From an uncultured Ruminococcus sp. (GTDB lineage: Bacteria > Bacillota > Clostridia > Monoglobales > Monoglobaceae), in assembly GCA_902777435.1 (NCBI GenBank), contig CACYTW010000003.1, forward strand, positions 1-37,534: 37,534 bases of DNA. The letters are read 5' to 3'. Position 1 is the first letter of the stretch; each line of letters begins with the position of its first letter. The position numbers and the translations under genes are program-made. Below the pieces are notes generated by a model that made no database searches, was not told the origin of the DNA, and saw only the letters and a program-made list of their open reading frames with translations. Positions 7,666-14,989 of the stretch are shown piece by piece.

Positions 7666-9078
7666 CTACTGTCCCGAATTTTCAGTTAAGGTATACCCCG
7701 GGTTTTGACCGAAAGACTTTTCCTCCCCTTGAGATAAGTCTGAATACAGGCTTGCTATACTGTTCCAAACTGTCAAATCAACATATCCTCTTTCGGGCAA
7801 GCCGAACTCACGCTCATACGCAAGCACCGCATCCTGAGTTTCTTCACCAAAATATCCCGTTACCGCAACAGTCGGAATAGATGTATACGTTTTTGATATT
7901 AGTGCCAAATATTTTTGCAGTTCCTTTACATCCTCGCCGCTTGAACCCACTATTAAAATATCCCCCGGATATGGTGAAATCCCCGAAATTTTAAACTCCT
8001 CTGGCAGTGAGTCGTACTTGGATTTATACGACGAATATAACGCATTCCAGGTTGTTTCATCAACCACACCTGTCTGCGGAAGCCCGACTGATTGCTGAAA
8101 AGCCGATACAGCATTCTTAGTTGCCTGCCCATATATCCCATCCTGAGTTACCGCAGGTATGAAGTCATTAAATTGCGCTATAAAGCTCAGATAGTATTGC
8201 ACAAGCTTTACTCCTGCCCCCGTGGAACCCACATCGAGAGTATCCTGAAACTGATTACTTACATTTGATGCACTTACCCCTTCGGAGTCCAACTCTGACA
8301 GCTTTTTCACACTTGAATATATATACACTATTTTATACCAAGTGACTTTTCCTATAACGCCGTCTTGCGTCAGATTAAATATCTCCTGAAACTTTTTGAC
8401 AGCCGCCTCGGTCTGCACATCAAAAATGCCGTCGGGATATGCTATTTTCGGGATTGCAGGATAGTTTTTTGAAATTCTGTTAAGCGAAATCTGTATTCTT
8501 TTTACCTCAGGACCTATGGACCCTATTCTGAGGGGCGTTCCCGGGTAACTCTCCGTTCTGCCCGTAATGGGTGCGTCCTCTACTATGGAAACATCACCAT
8601 AGTAGCTTGACAGTATTCTGTAAGGAGTATAACCCTCATTGGCAAGGGACACCGATCCCCATTGGGACAAACCGCCGGGGCATACCGACGTAGTTCCGTT
8701 ACAATACCTGGCGTAAAGCGGTGTTAAGTCGTCACCTCGAACTATATAATCATTGAAAATTTCATCCGCAATCATACTTATATTCTCAAATATATCTCTG
8801 CCGTATACAAATGCCTGGTCATACTGCGTTGTATTGGTAATATCAAAATCATAACCTCTTACTCGGTAATACTCGGTGAATATTCGATTTAGTGCAAAGC
8901 TTATCTGTGCATACATATTTGCCCTGATTGCACTTTCAGGCCAGGTCGGGTAAATCTCACTTGATGCAACATTCTTTATATAGTCTATAAACGGAACCGT
9001 TACATTCCTTGCACTTGTATCATCAGGTGCCCCTAAATGCACAACAATATTTTCAGGAATAGAAAATACAACCGCCAA
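7666..9078 (-). CDS. sleC: SleC-type spore cortex-lytic enzyme (SpoIID-like domain plus PG-binding repeats)
   Basis: The N-terminal half (IPENIVVHLG..., NVASSEIYPTWPESAIRAN, FDITNTTQYDQAFVYGRD, YCNGTTSVCPGGLSQWG) matches, from memory, the catalytic domain of clostridial SleC, the lytic transglycosylase that degrades spore cortex at germination. Three PG_binding_1 repeats follow (about 205-265, 295-350 and 385-445 from this start), each with an xPDG/DGxYG...TGVxxxTTWN-like core. The TTG at 9078 is taken as the start because AAAGGAGG sits 7 nt upstream; a longer ATG form would overlap the preceding gene. No pre-peptide domain is present here, but the gene just upstream encodes a matching one. 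Expression in sporulating cells is expected from the family; I could not identify a sporulation promoter. Confidence 0.85.
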   Translation of the reverse strand: MAVVFSIPENIVVHLGAPDDTSARNVTVPFIDYIKNVASSEIYPTWPESAIRANMYAQISFALNRIFTEYYRVRGYDFDITNTTQYDQAFVYGRDIFENISMIADEIFNDYIVRGDDLTPLYARYCNGTTSVCPGGLSQWGSVSLANEGYTPYRILSSYYGDVSIVEDAPITGRTESYPGTPLRIGSIGPEVKRIQISLNRISKNYPAIPKIAYPDGIFDVQTEAAVKKFQEIFNLTQDGVIGKVTWYKIVYIYSSVKKLSELDSEGVSASNVSNQFQDTLDVGSTGAGVKLVQYYLSFIAQFNDFIPAVTQDGIYGQATKNAVSAFQQSVGLPQTGVVDETTWNALYSSYKSKYDSLPEEFKISGISPYPGDILIVGSSGEDVKELQKYLALISKTYTSIPTVAVTGYFGEETQDAVLAYEREFGLPERGYVDLTVWNSIASLYSDLSQGEEKSFGQNPGYTLTENSGQ

Positions 9079-9091
9079 CTTAATGCCTCCT

Positions 9092-9700
9092 TTACTGCTG
9101 ACCATCTGCACCGGCGACAGGTTCCGGGCTTTCTTTAATCACCAAAACATCTCCTACCCTTGCTCCCTCATTGCCGTTTGACATACTTTCACCGACGTTT
9201 TCCATCTGCATTTCCTCGTTAATCACTACCCTGTCGTTTTCAAGTGCATTTTCCCCTAATGGCTCAAGTGACACCGGCTGAATTGACTCTATTTTGTCAA
9301 AAACAGCAACATTTAAGAACTCCTCTGTGAAATATCCGTCTTTTTCCACTCTGACATTATATGTACTGTATGTAACCAAATTTCCCGGTGACTGTGAGTT
9401 AGCTGCGATTGGAGTGCATAATTCCACGCTTTTTATTCTGCCGCTGTTATCGGTAAGCTGTTCGCTTATAACATTGCCGTTGCTGTCTGAAATTATTACC
9501 TTTGCATCACTTATTGGCAAAGCCTCGCTTGCCGTACTGACCTGCACTATAAGCCTTCCCTTTCCGCCGTCACAGCTATTATTTTCTACAATCTCTGCCG
9601 CTGTTGTTACCGCTTTCTCCGAAAACCCGTTATTCTGCCCTCGCATCAATCTATCTAAGGCGGCATTAAATTCTTTATAATCTATGCATCTGCTGTTCAT
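9092..9700 (-). CDS. SleC pre-peptide-like domain protein
   Basis: A 202-residue protein with no signal peptide. Its central part (about residues 47-150; GKGRLIVQVSTASEALPIS, DSSG-like turn, TYSTYNVRVEKDGYFTEEFLNV) is a carboxypeptidase-regulatory-like beta-sandwich. It resembles the N-terminal pre-peptide region of clostridial SleC proteins. The C-terminal 50 residues are acidic and low in complexity. It is the first gene of the operon with the SleC-type enzyme, which lacks this domain. A non-covalent inhibitory or targeting partner role is therefore plausible, but it is inference. The start ATG follows GGGAGG. Confidence 0.7.
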   Translation of the reverse strand: MNSRCIDYKEFNAALDRLMRGQNNGFSEKAVTTAAEIVENNSCDGGKGRLIVQVSTASEALPISDAKVIISDSNGNVISEQLTDNSGRIKSVELCTPIAANSQSPGNLVTYSTYNVRVEKDGYFTEEFLNVAVFDKIESIQPVSLEPLGENALENDRVVINEEMQMENVGESMSNGNEGARVGDVLVIKESPEPVAGADGQQ

Positions 9701-9763
9701 TTATATCAAACCTCCCACTATGTATTTATATGCACCTGAATAATAGTTGTGAATAATTATGTA

Positions 9764-9792
9764 TTGACAAATTGAGCGAAATGTCGTATTAT
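9764..9792 (+). promoter_or_regulatory. Promoter of tRNA-Arg
   Basis: TTGACA (9764-9769), 17-bp spacer, TATTAT (9787-9792), ending 32 nt before the mature tRNA 5' end. Confidence 0.85.
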
Positions 9793-9824
9793 TATTTAGT
9801 GAAATTGATAGTCAGCAGATATAC

Positions 9825-9899
9825 GCCCCCGTAGTAAAGAGGATATTACAAGCCCCTCCTAAGGGTTAGTCATCGGTTCGATTCCGGTCGGGGGTGCCA
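9825..9899 (+). tRNA. tRNA-Arg (anticodon CCT)
   Basis: A complete cloverleaf with encoded CCA. The acceptor GCCCCCG pairs with CGGGGGT (one G-T pair at the end). The D stem is GTAA/TTAC. The anticodon stem AGCCC/GGGTT closes the loop CTCCTAA with anticodon CCT, reading AGG. The T arm has loop TTCGATT. It marks the left edge of the accessory island, though no tRNA 3'-end duplicate is visible downstream. Confidence 0.95.
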
Positions 9900-9938
9900 A
9901 AACAAAAATCCTATCGCAAGGTGGGATTTTTTGTTTTG
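9900..9938 (+). terminator. Terminator after tRNA-Arg
   Basis: An A-rich left arm with AAAAATCC and a right arm GGATTTTTTGTTTT form a hairpin ending in a T-rich tract just downstream of the tRNA CCA. Confidence 0.7.
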
Positions 9939-10026
9939 TATTATTCATTATTAATTATTCAATATTCATCATTCATTAAAAAAGGATTTTTGTAATGAAT
10001 AATGAAGCCGCTTCGCTGATGAATAA
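9939..10026. repeat. A/T-rich inverted repeat of ATTCAT/ATGAATA units
   Basis: Reiterated TTCATTATT/ATTCATCATTCATT on the left and ATGAATAATGAA/GATGAATAATGAATAAT on the right form nested inverted repeats around AAAAAAGGATTTTT, and include a short GC-rich AGCCGCTTCGCT hairpin. No coding potential is seen from here to about 10190. It resembles short dispersed repeats; origin unknown. Confidence 0.6.
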
Positions 10027-10102
10027 TGAATAATTGAGGTTGTTTTCCTTACGGAAAACTTGAATTTATATTAAATTAAAATCGAAAACTAATAAATAAA
10101 TC

Positions 10103-10182
10103 GGACATCTATCTTCTTCGCCTTTCCCAAGAATAAACGACAGCTTTATAATTTTTTAAGCATCTCCATATTATCTGTCGCC
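10103..10182. repeat. Left direct repeat: cassette 3' flank joined to a copy of the mbl 3' end
   Basis: Bases 10103-10145 are identical to 12897-12939. The next stretch of about 40 bp (from 10142) matches the last codons of mbl at 13018-13057 with two substitutions and one indel. The segment between the two parts, including the right arm of the mbl terminator, is missing here, consistent with a deletion at a shared GCT. It is a partial duplication of the sequence on the other side of the island. Confidence 0.85.
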
Positions 10183-10186
10183 AATA

Positions 10187-10396
10187 TGGCATACTATGAC
10201 ATTCTTTTGTGTATTAGACTAAAATAAAAACACAAAAAGGAGAAATGAAAAATATCAAAAGAAAACAAAAATGGCGGGCAAAATCGATGCAGAAGATGTG
10301 ACAGACCGCTTAGCAACCCAAATGATGTTTACGGGTGGCGTTGTGCACAAATTGTGGGAGCTAATAAGTATGACGAGATAGCGAGTATGCTTGACG
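10187..10396 (+). repeat. Cassette repeat, copy 1 (210 bp)
   Basis: This segment and 11657-11866 are about 95% identical. The repeat contains a promoter, a Shine-Dalgarno and the first 50 or so codons of the cassette gene; sequence identity ends abruptly at TTGACG. The homology therefore covers expression signals and N-terminal coding region only, and the downstream parts differ. Confidence 0.9.
10196..10225 (+). promoter_or_regulatory. Promoter of cassette 1
   Basis: ATGACA (10196-10201), 18-bp spacer, TAAAAT (10220-10225), followed by AAAGGAG at 10236-10242. Confidence 0.6.
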
Positions 10397-11124
10397 TAAA
10401 TGCAATGGAGATGTATAATCGTTATATGGTAGATTATTTATCTAAGGATAATGACGGCAAGTACAGGTATACAAGTGTCAGAAGCGTTAACGGGGATAAT
10501 TCTATTAATAAGGTCGCATGGTTACCTAATACAGACTGGAAAACCGCATCTGAAATTATAGCGAGAAATGCAACCGCAATTAAAAACGCAGGCAAATATT
10601 ATGAAGTTAATCCTGCAATTATTGCGGCATGCATTTATACCGAACAAACTACAAATGTTAATGTTTTAGATTACATAACAGATGTTCCCGCCTATTTTGC
10701 TGATACATCAATAGGTATAGGTCAGGTTAAAGTGTCAACCGCAAAAATGTTGGAGGATGCCGGATATATTGAAAAAACAACATATTCTCATTCCTATCAA
10801 GATTGGCACGCACAGAGTTATATTACAAAAGATGTTTGGTATGCTCCTGCATACGGGTATGTTGAGGGAAGCAGAGAAAAGGCGATTGCTTACAGATTAA
10901 CTAATGAATCTGAAAATGTTAATTATGTGGCAGCATACCTAAGGTATTTTCAAGATAGATGGAAGCCGTATTATCCTGAGATAGATGGACGAACGGCGAT
11001 ACTTGCAACTTTATTTAACCAGGGGGAAATTCCTTTGCCACATGGTAATCCACAAGCTAATCCGTTTGGCGAACAAGCAAAAAAGGAATATCATTATATG
11101 AAAGATTTGCTTGGACTTGATTGA
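10354..11124 (+). CDS. Lysozyme/lytic-transglycosylase-like protein of cassette 1 (5' end damaged)
   Basis: The C-terminal two-thirds looks like a soluble lytic transglycosylase/DUF1402-type lysozyme fold: EVNPAIIAACIYTEQT with a candidate catalytic Glu near residue 97, then SIGIGQVKVSTAKMLEDAG. The open frame extends upstream to about 10249 and there encodes a zinc-ribbon-like segment (C-x2-C, then GWRCAQIVG). However, the expected ATG, present at this position in copy 2, reads ATA here. The ATG at 10245 near the Shine-Dalgarno is out of frame by one base in a five-A run. The GTG used here is the first conventional start in frame and has no good ribosome site. So this is either a recently decayed gene, a phase-variable one, or a gene with a weak start. 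No signal peptide is seen. It is followed by a small membrane-protein gene. Confidence 0.65.
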   Translation: MGANKYDEIASMLDVNAMEMYNRYMVDYLSKDNDGKYRYTSVRSVNGDNSINKVAWLPNTDWKTASEIIARNATAIKNAGKYYEVNPAIIAACIYTEQTTNVNVLDYITDVPAYFADTSIGIGQVKVSTAKMLEDAGYIEKTTYSHSYQDWHAQSYITKDVWYAPAYGYVEGSREKAIAYRLTNESENVNYVAAYLRYFQDRWKPYYPEIDGRTAILATLFNQGEIPLPHGNPQANPFGEQAKKEYHYMKDLLGLD

Positions 11125-11198
11125 TATTATAACCTTGTCGCAGAATGATTAAGCAAGCTTATCATTCTTTGTTCAGATTTAAAAAGGGGAGTATTTAT

Positions 11199-11564
11199 AT
11201 GAAAAAGGTAATCAAAATATGGGTAATTTTAATTCCGGTAATATTCCTTCTTGTGTGGGGTGTAGCTCTTATCAAGTGTGAATTGCTGACATTGTTACAC
11301 GGGGATGAGTTTAAAAACAATTATCAGGAAAATACAATGATTGATGAAATCGATTACCTTAAGGTTCTTCAATATTCAGAAAATACTGCAAAGATATACT
11401 ATGTTACAGAAAATAAATCTACGGGCGAAGTATTAATGTTCAAAAATATAAATAATGAATGGGTATATGATCAATGGTATGGTACAATCTGGTCAGGGAT
11501 AGGCGGAAGTGCATCCGATGTTGTATGGCCATACTTGTGGCATTTTATATATGGTGGTATCTAA
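11199..11564 (+). CDS. Small single-span membrane protein of cassette 1
   Basis: A 121-residue protein of unknown family. After a basic start (MKKVIKIW) one hydrophobic segment (about residues 6-27) should anchor it in the membrane. The remaining ~90 residues, rich in Tyr/Trp, probably lie outside the cell. The ATG at 11199 follows AAGGGGAG; a longer in-frame ATG at 11145 lacks one. It follows the lysozyme-like gene by 74 nt. A membrane-anchored protector against a cell-wall hydrolase is an attractive guess from this arrangement, but there is no homology evidence. Confidence 0.6.
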   Translation: MKKVIKIWVILIPVIFLLVWGVALIKCELLTLLHGDEFKNNYQENTMIDEIDYLKVLQYSENTAKIYYVTENKSTGEVLMFKNINNEWVYDQWYGTIWSGIGGSASDVVWPYLWHFIYGGI

Positions 11565-11573
11565 ATTGTTCGT

Positions 11574-11618
11574 CTTTTCAACGATCCACTTTTCAACGAT
11601 CCACTTTTCAACGATCCA
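11574..11618 (+). repeat. Three perfect tandem copies of a 15-bp unit
   Basis: CTTTTCAACGATCCA occurs three times without interruption at 11574-11588, 11589-11603 and 11604-11618, just after the stop codon of the small membrane protein. It lies before the second cassette. Confidence 0.95.
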
Positions 11619-11656
11619 CGCCTTTCGGCATGTGAAATATTGTTATAGCAAAAGCG

Positions 11657-11866
11657 TGGCATACTATGACATTCTTTTGTGTATTAGACTAAAATAAAAA
11701 CACAAAAAGGATAATTGAAAATGTCAAAAGAAAATCAAAAATGGCGGGCAAAATCGATACAGAAGATGTGACAGACCGCTTAGCAACCCAAATGATGTTT
11801 ACGGCTGGCGTTGTGCACAAATTGTGGGAGCTAATAAGTATGACGAGATAGCGAGTATGCTTGACG
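11657..11866 (+). repeat. Cassette repeat, copy 2 (210 bp)
   Basis: Second copy of the 10187-10396 segment. It retains the promoter (ATGACA 11666-11671, TAAAAT 11690-11695) and the start ATG at 11721. It has an extra T a few codons in, which shifts the frame, and one Cys codon of the zinc-ribbon-like motif has become Tyr. Confidence 0.9.
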
Positions 11867-12264
11867 AGAATTCTTTAAAGGAGTATAATACTTACATATC
11901 AACATAGGGTGATAGTACAAATCCGAACCTGCCAAAAACAATTAATTTAGGCATCTTTCGGCTTGTCGTCTTTGATAGGCTGACGGATTGCCGAGTATTT
12001 TAACGCAGATAAAACGTAAATTTACCTTTCAAAATCACGGTTCGGGTTTATACTATCACCCTACCTTGCAGAAGGCGATAAATTGCCTGCTGGTAATAGT
12101 GGTAAATTTGAAAAAGTCGCTTGGATTGATTCTGTAAAAGAAGGCGCCGAGTGGGCATAAAAATTGGATTGGGAACGATTGCTAATGATATTGCGGTTGT
12201 TTCACAAAAGACGGGTGCAATACAACCATATAATGTTACTGTTGATTTTTGGACGACGAGGTGA
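11721..12264 (+). pseudogene. Cassette 2 lysozyme-like gene, inactivated
   Basis: A broken relative of the cassette 1 enzyme gene. Visible lesions: an inserted T shortly after the ATG, which leaves a 16-codon product; a MITE at 11907-12061 that creates an immediate TAG; and a frameshift with TAA at 12158. Removing the MITE with one TA restores ...YNTYISTYLAEGDKLPAGN..., collinear with the first copy (both carry a KVAW motif). After the frameshift the frame reads IGLGTIANDIAVV..., comparable to SIGIGQVKVSTA in copy 1, so the stretch carrying the catalytic Glu seems deleted. It ends 5 nt before the next gene. Confidence 0.85.
11907..12061. mobile_element. MITE copy 1, TA-flanked, inserted in the cassette 2 gene
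   Basis: A 155-bp element with ends GGGTGATAGTA...TACTATCACCC. The terminal inverted repeats are about 23 bp with two mismatches, and the element is flanked by TA on both sides. It contains no ORF. It shares both ends and internal blocks (CCAAAAACAATTAATTTAGG, GATAGGCTGACG) with the copy at 26997-27138 in opposite orientation; the middle differs. TA duplication is typical of IS630/Tc1-mariner-type transposases. No such transposase is in the window. Confidence 0.88.
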
Positions 12265-12269
12265 TTTAC

Positions 12270-12884
12270 GTGAAAAGTAAAAAGAAAATAATGATAATTT
12301 CATTTGTTATTGCCGGTATTATAGTTATTTTGATTATATTTAATCTTGTTTTGCAAATAGCCGATAAGGTAATATTTGATTTGGCTACAAAAAATGATAC
12401 GCCGGAACAAAAGGCAGAAGAAAAAGCGAAGCAAGAAGATGATTCACTTTTTGGAAGAATATTTTGGAATTTAATTGATTTACAGTTTGAAAAAGAAGAG
12501 GCTGAGCGGGAAAAAAGAATAAAGACAAGGTTGCCTGTTCGCGGGAAAGACACGGCGTTAATTTGGCGGGATAAATATGATATTTGCAAATCATCAGGCA
12601 CAAAGCTATTGAGGATTTACATAGATGGTGACACCCAAGTGGTGTTAGATAAAGTAAAGGATTTTGATATTAATAAGAAAACTTTATATGTGCTTTCTGA
12701 TGATGGTTATGCAGTGATAGATAATAAAAACAATTGTCGTGTTTTTATTTTCAAGCCGAAAGAGGAGCTTGAGTACTCAACGCAGCATTATGGTTCTATA
12801 GACGATGAACATATTAGATATTTATCATCATACGAGGAATTCTCAAAAAGTGAGAGAGAAATTTTTGAAAAATTAGGAAAATAA
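12270..12884 (+). CDS. Membrane-anchored protein of cassette 2
   Basis: A 204-residue protein of unknown family with an N-terminal hydrophobic anchor (about residues 7-32) and a highly charged, probably extracytoplasmic domain rich in Lys/Glu. The GTG at 12270 is chosen because GAGGTGA lies just upstream; an earlier in-frame TTG would start inside that Shine-Dalgarno region. The site overlaps the stop codon of the preceding ruined gene, so the two were probably translationally coupled. It occupies the same position as the unrelated 121-residue membrane protein of cassette 1. Its frame is intact although its partner is dead, as expected if it had a protective role; that is inference. Confidence 0.6.
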   Translation: MKSKKKIMIISFVIAGIIVILIIFNLVLQIADKVIFDLATKNDTPEQKAEEKAKQEDDSLFGRIFWNLIDLQFEKEEAEREKRIKTRLPVRGKDTALIWRDKYDICKSSGTKLLRIYIDGDTQVVLDKVKDFDINKKTLYVLSDDGYAVIDNKNNCRVFIFKPKEELEYSTQHYGSIDDEHIRYLSSYEEFSKSEREIFEKLGK

Positions 12885-12896
12885 TTGGTTAAACAA

Positions 12897-12939
12897 GGAC
12901 ATCTATCTTCTTCGCCTTTCCCAAGAATAAACGACAGCT
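12897..12939. repeat. Right direct repeat flanking the island
   Basis: 43 bp identical to 10103-10145. Here it runs into the intact terminator and then the 3' end of mbl, so this is the complete version of the duplicated sequence. Confidence 0.9.
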
Positions 12940-12975
12940 CCGCAATTGTGAAAGCTGTCGTTTATTTTATTTATA
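12929..12975. terminator. Bidirectional terminator between cassette 2 and mbl
   Basis: AAACGACAGCT (12929-12939) pairs perfectly with AGCTGTCGTTT (12953-12963) and is followed on the plus strand by TATTTTATTTATATTTT. It can end the plus-strand cassette and, less strongly, minus-strand mbl. Confidence 0.85.
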
Positions 12976-12998
12976 TTTTATCGGAAGATATTTTCTTA

Positions 12999-14021
12999 TT
13001 ATCTTATTCTTTCGCCGGCTTTATAATTTTTAAGTATCTCCATATTATCTGTTGCCTTACAGGTGCCGAGTGCAACGCACTCCTCTGCACCTTCGGCTAT
13101 GATAACCTTTATACCTGTTTCAGCTTGTATACGTCTGCCGATACCGTGCAAAAAAGAGCCGCCGCCTGTCAGAATAATTCCTCTGTTACTGATATCCCCC
13201 ACAAGTTCAGGAGGTGTGTCCTCCAAAACATTCTTTATGGTGTCAACAATAACAGTTGCTGTTTCGCTCAATGCCTCGTACATCTCGTCTGAGGTAATCT
13301 GAATTGTCTTTGGCAATCCTGACACAAGACTTCTGCCCCTGACATCCATAGCGAGAAGTTTGTCCCTCTTGAGTGTACAGCCAATCTTTATTTTCAGTTC
13401 CTCTGCGGTGCGTTCTCCTATAAGGATGTTATACTTACGACGTATGTATTTTATTATTGCGTCGTCAAAGGTATCGCCTGCAACCTTGATTGACTCGCTC
13501 TGCACAATTCCGCCAAGGGATATAACTGCGATATCACTTGTGCCTGCACCCAAGTCAACCACCATACTTCCGCAAGGCTGAGTAATGTCAATTCCTATAC
13601 CTATTGCGGCGGCGAGAGGTTCTTCAATTAAGTGAACTCTGCCTGCACCTGCCTGTGTTGCCGCATCAATTACGGCACGCTCCTCTACCTCTGTAATACC
13701 GCTTGGCACGCATATTACAACACGCGGCTTAAACAATCCTGCTAAAGTTCCGCTCTTTACGGCTCTCTGAATAAAATATTTGAGCATTCTTTCAGTTACG
13801 GCATAGTCGGATATGACGCCCTCTTTAAGAGGTCTGACAGCCACTATATTGCCCGGAGTTCTGCCTAACATCTCTTGTGCTTCACGTCCTACCGCCAAAA
13901 GCCTGTTACTGTCCTTATCTATGGCGACAACAGACGGTTCATTAGCTATTATTCCCCGTCCTTTTACGCATATCAACACAGATGATGTGCCTAAATCTAT
14001 TCCTATATCTTGTCCAAACAT
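12999..14021 (-). CDS. mbl: MreB/Mbl actin-like cell-shape protein
   Basis: Bacterial actin that polymerises under the membrane and guides the cell-wall elongation machinery. The 340-residue protein has the phosphate-1 motif DIGIDLGTSSVLI, NEPSVVAID, GRTPGNIVAVRPLKEGVISDY, the second nucleotide motif VVDLGAGTSDIAV, and ILTGGGSFLHG. The start MFGQDIGIDLG and the TPGNIVAVRPLK block look closer to Mbl than to MreB, and no mreC/mreD follow. It has its own promoter (14092-14120) and GAGGAG site. Its last ~12 codons are duplicated at the far side of the accessory island. Confidence 0.95.
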   Translation of the reverse strand: MFGQDIGIDLGTSSVLICVKGRGIIANEPSVVAIDKDSNRLLAVGREAQEMLGRTPGNIVAVRPLKEGVISDYAVTERMLKYFIQRAVKSGTLAGLFKPRVVICVPSGITEVEERAVIDAATQAGAGRVHLIEEPLAAAIGIGIDITQPCGSMVVDLGAGTSDIAVISLGGIVQSESIKVAGDTFDDAIIKYIRRKYNILIGERTAEELKIKIGCTLKRDKLLAMDVRGRSLVSGLPKTIQITSDEMYEALSETATVIVDTIKNVLEDTPPELVGDISNRGIILTGGGSFLHGIGRRIQAETGIKVIIAEGAEECVALGTCKATDNMEILKNYKAGERIR

Positions 14022-14091
14022 ATTTTTCTCCTCTATTATACAAACAATTACAGTATATTTACCGAAATGTTACAAAACTGTTACAAAATAT

Positions 14092-14120
14092 ATAATACAA
14101 CATTTTATCGGTTCTGTCAA
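14092..14120 (-). promoter_or_regulatory. Promoter of mbl
   Basis: On the minus strand TTGACA (14115-14120), 17-bp spacer, TATTAT (14092-14097). Confidence 0.8.
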
Positions 14121-14141
14121 TATGAATTTTTAAAAATAGTT

Positions 14142-14897
14142 CTACTTCAAAACAAGCTCAACAGGGCAATGGTCGGAACCAAATATTTCCTGATGGATTG
14201 AGGCGGAGTCAAGCTGAGGAACGAGAGCTTCTGATACAATAAAATAATCAATTCTCCATCCTGCGTTTTTCTCTCTCGCCTTAAATCTGTATGACCACCA
14301 GGAGTATTCGCCCTCTACCTCAGGGTAAAAATATCTGAAGGTATCTACAAAACCGCTTTCCAAAAGCTCTGTCATCTTTGCTCTTTCTTCATCGGAAAAG
14401 CCCGCGTTTTTGCGATTTGTTTTAGGGTTTTTTAAATCTATCTCATTGTGGGCAACATTTAAGTCACCGCAAAGTATTACGTGCTTGTTTTTTTCAAGAC
14501 CTTTTAAATAATCTCTGAAATCGTCCTCCCACTCCATACGATAGTCAAGTCTTTTTAAGCCGTCCTGAGAATTGGGAGTATAGCACGTCACCACGTAAAA
14601 ACTTTTAAATTCAGCAGTTATAACTCTGCCCTCGGTATCGTGCTTTTCAATACCTATGCCGTAGGATACGGACAACGGCTTTTCCTTAGAAAACAATGCC
14701 GTACCCGAATATCCTGCCTTTTCGGCATAGTTCCAATATGCGTTATAGCCGTCAGGCAGATAGTCTATCTGTCCTTCTTTGAGTTTTATCTCCTGAAGGC
14801 AAAAAACATCAGCATCAAGGCTTTTGAATATTTCATCAAAGCCTTTATCCATACACGCTCTTAATCCGTTAACATTCCAAGAAATCAATTTTTTCAT
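14142..14897 (-). CDS. xth: Exodeoxyribonuclease III (AP endonuclease)
   Basis: Repair nuclease that cuts DNA at abasic sites and degrades 3' ends. The 251 residues carry all family motifs: [15 protein letters not shown] at the start, [10 protein letters not shown] (catalytic Glu), [55 protein letters not shown], and the C-terminal GSDHCPVEL with the catalytic Asp-His. It is a free-standing unit with its own promoter. Confidence 0.97.
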   Translation of the reverse strand: MKKLISWNVNGLRACMDKGFDEIFKSLDADVFCLQEIKLKEGQIDYLPDGYNAYWNYAEKAGYSGTALFSKEKPLSVSYGIGIEKHDTEGRVITAEFKSFYVVTCYTPNSQDGLKRLDYRMEWEDDFRDYLKGLEKNKHVILCGDLNVAHNEIDLKNPKTNRKNAGFSDEERAKMTELLESGFVDTFRYFYPEVEGEYSWWSYRFKAREKNAGWRIDYFIVSEALVPQLDSASIHQEIFGSDHCPVELVLK

Positions 14898-14930
14898 ATG
14901 TAAAACCTCTTTTTATATATTACAATATAT

Positions 14931-14959
14931 ATTGTAACACATTTTTTACAAATTGACAA
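14931..14959 (-). promoter_or_regulatory. Promoter of xth
   Basis: On the minus strand TTGTCA (14954-14959), 17-bp spacer, TACAAT (14931-14936). Confidence 0.7.
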
Positions 14960-14989
14960 CATATTCCACAGAACAAAATATGACATTAG

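Noticed and set aside
11509-11697. 62-codon ORF containing repeated FSTIH units
   Set aside because: The peptide repeat is just the 15-bp tandem repeat read in one frame. The ORF overlaps the end of the membrane-protein gene and the next promoter.
9825-12884. Prophage or integrative element inserted at tRNA-Arg
   Set aside because: No integrase, phage or conjugation gene and no duplicated tRNA 3' end is visible. The repeats instead involve the mbl 3' end.
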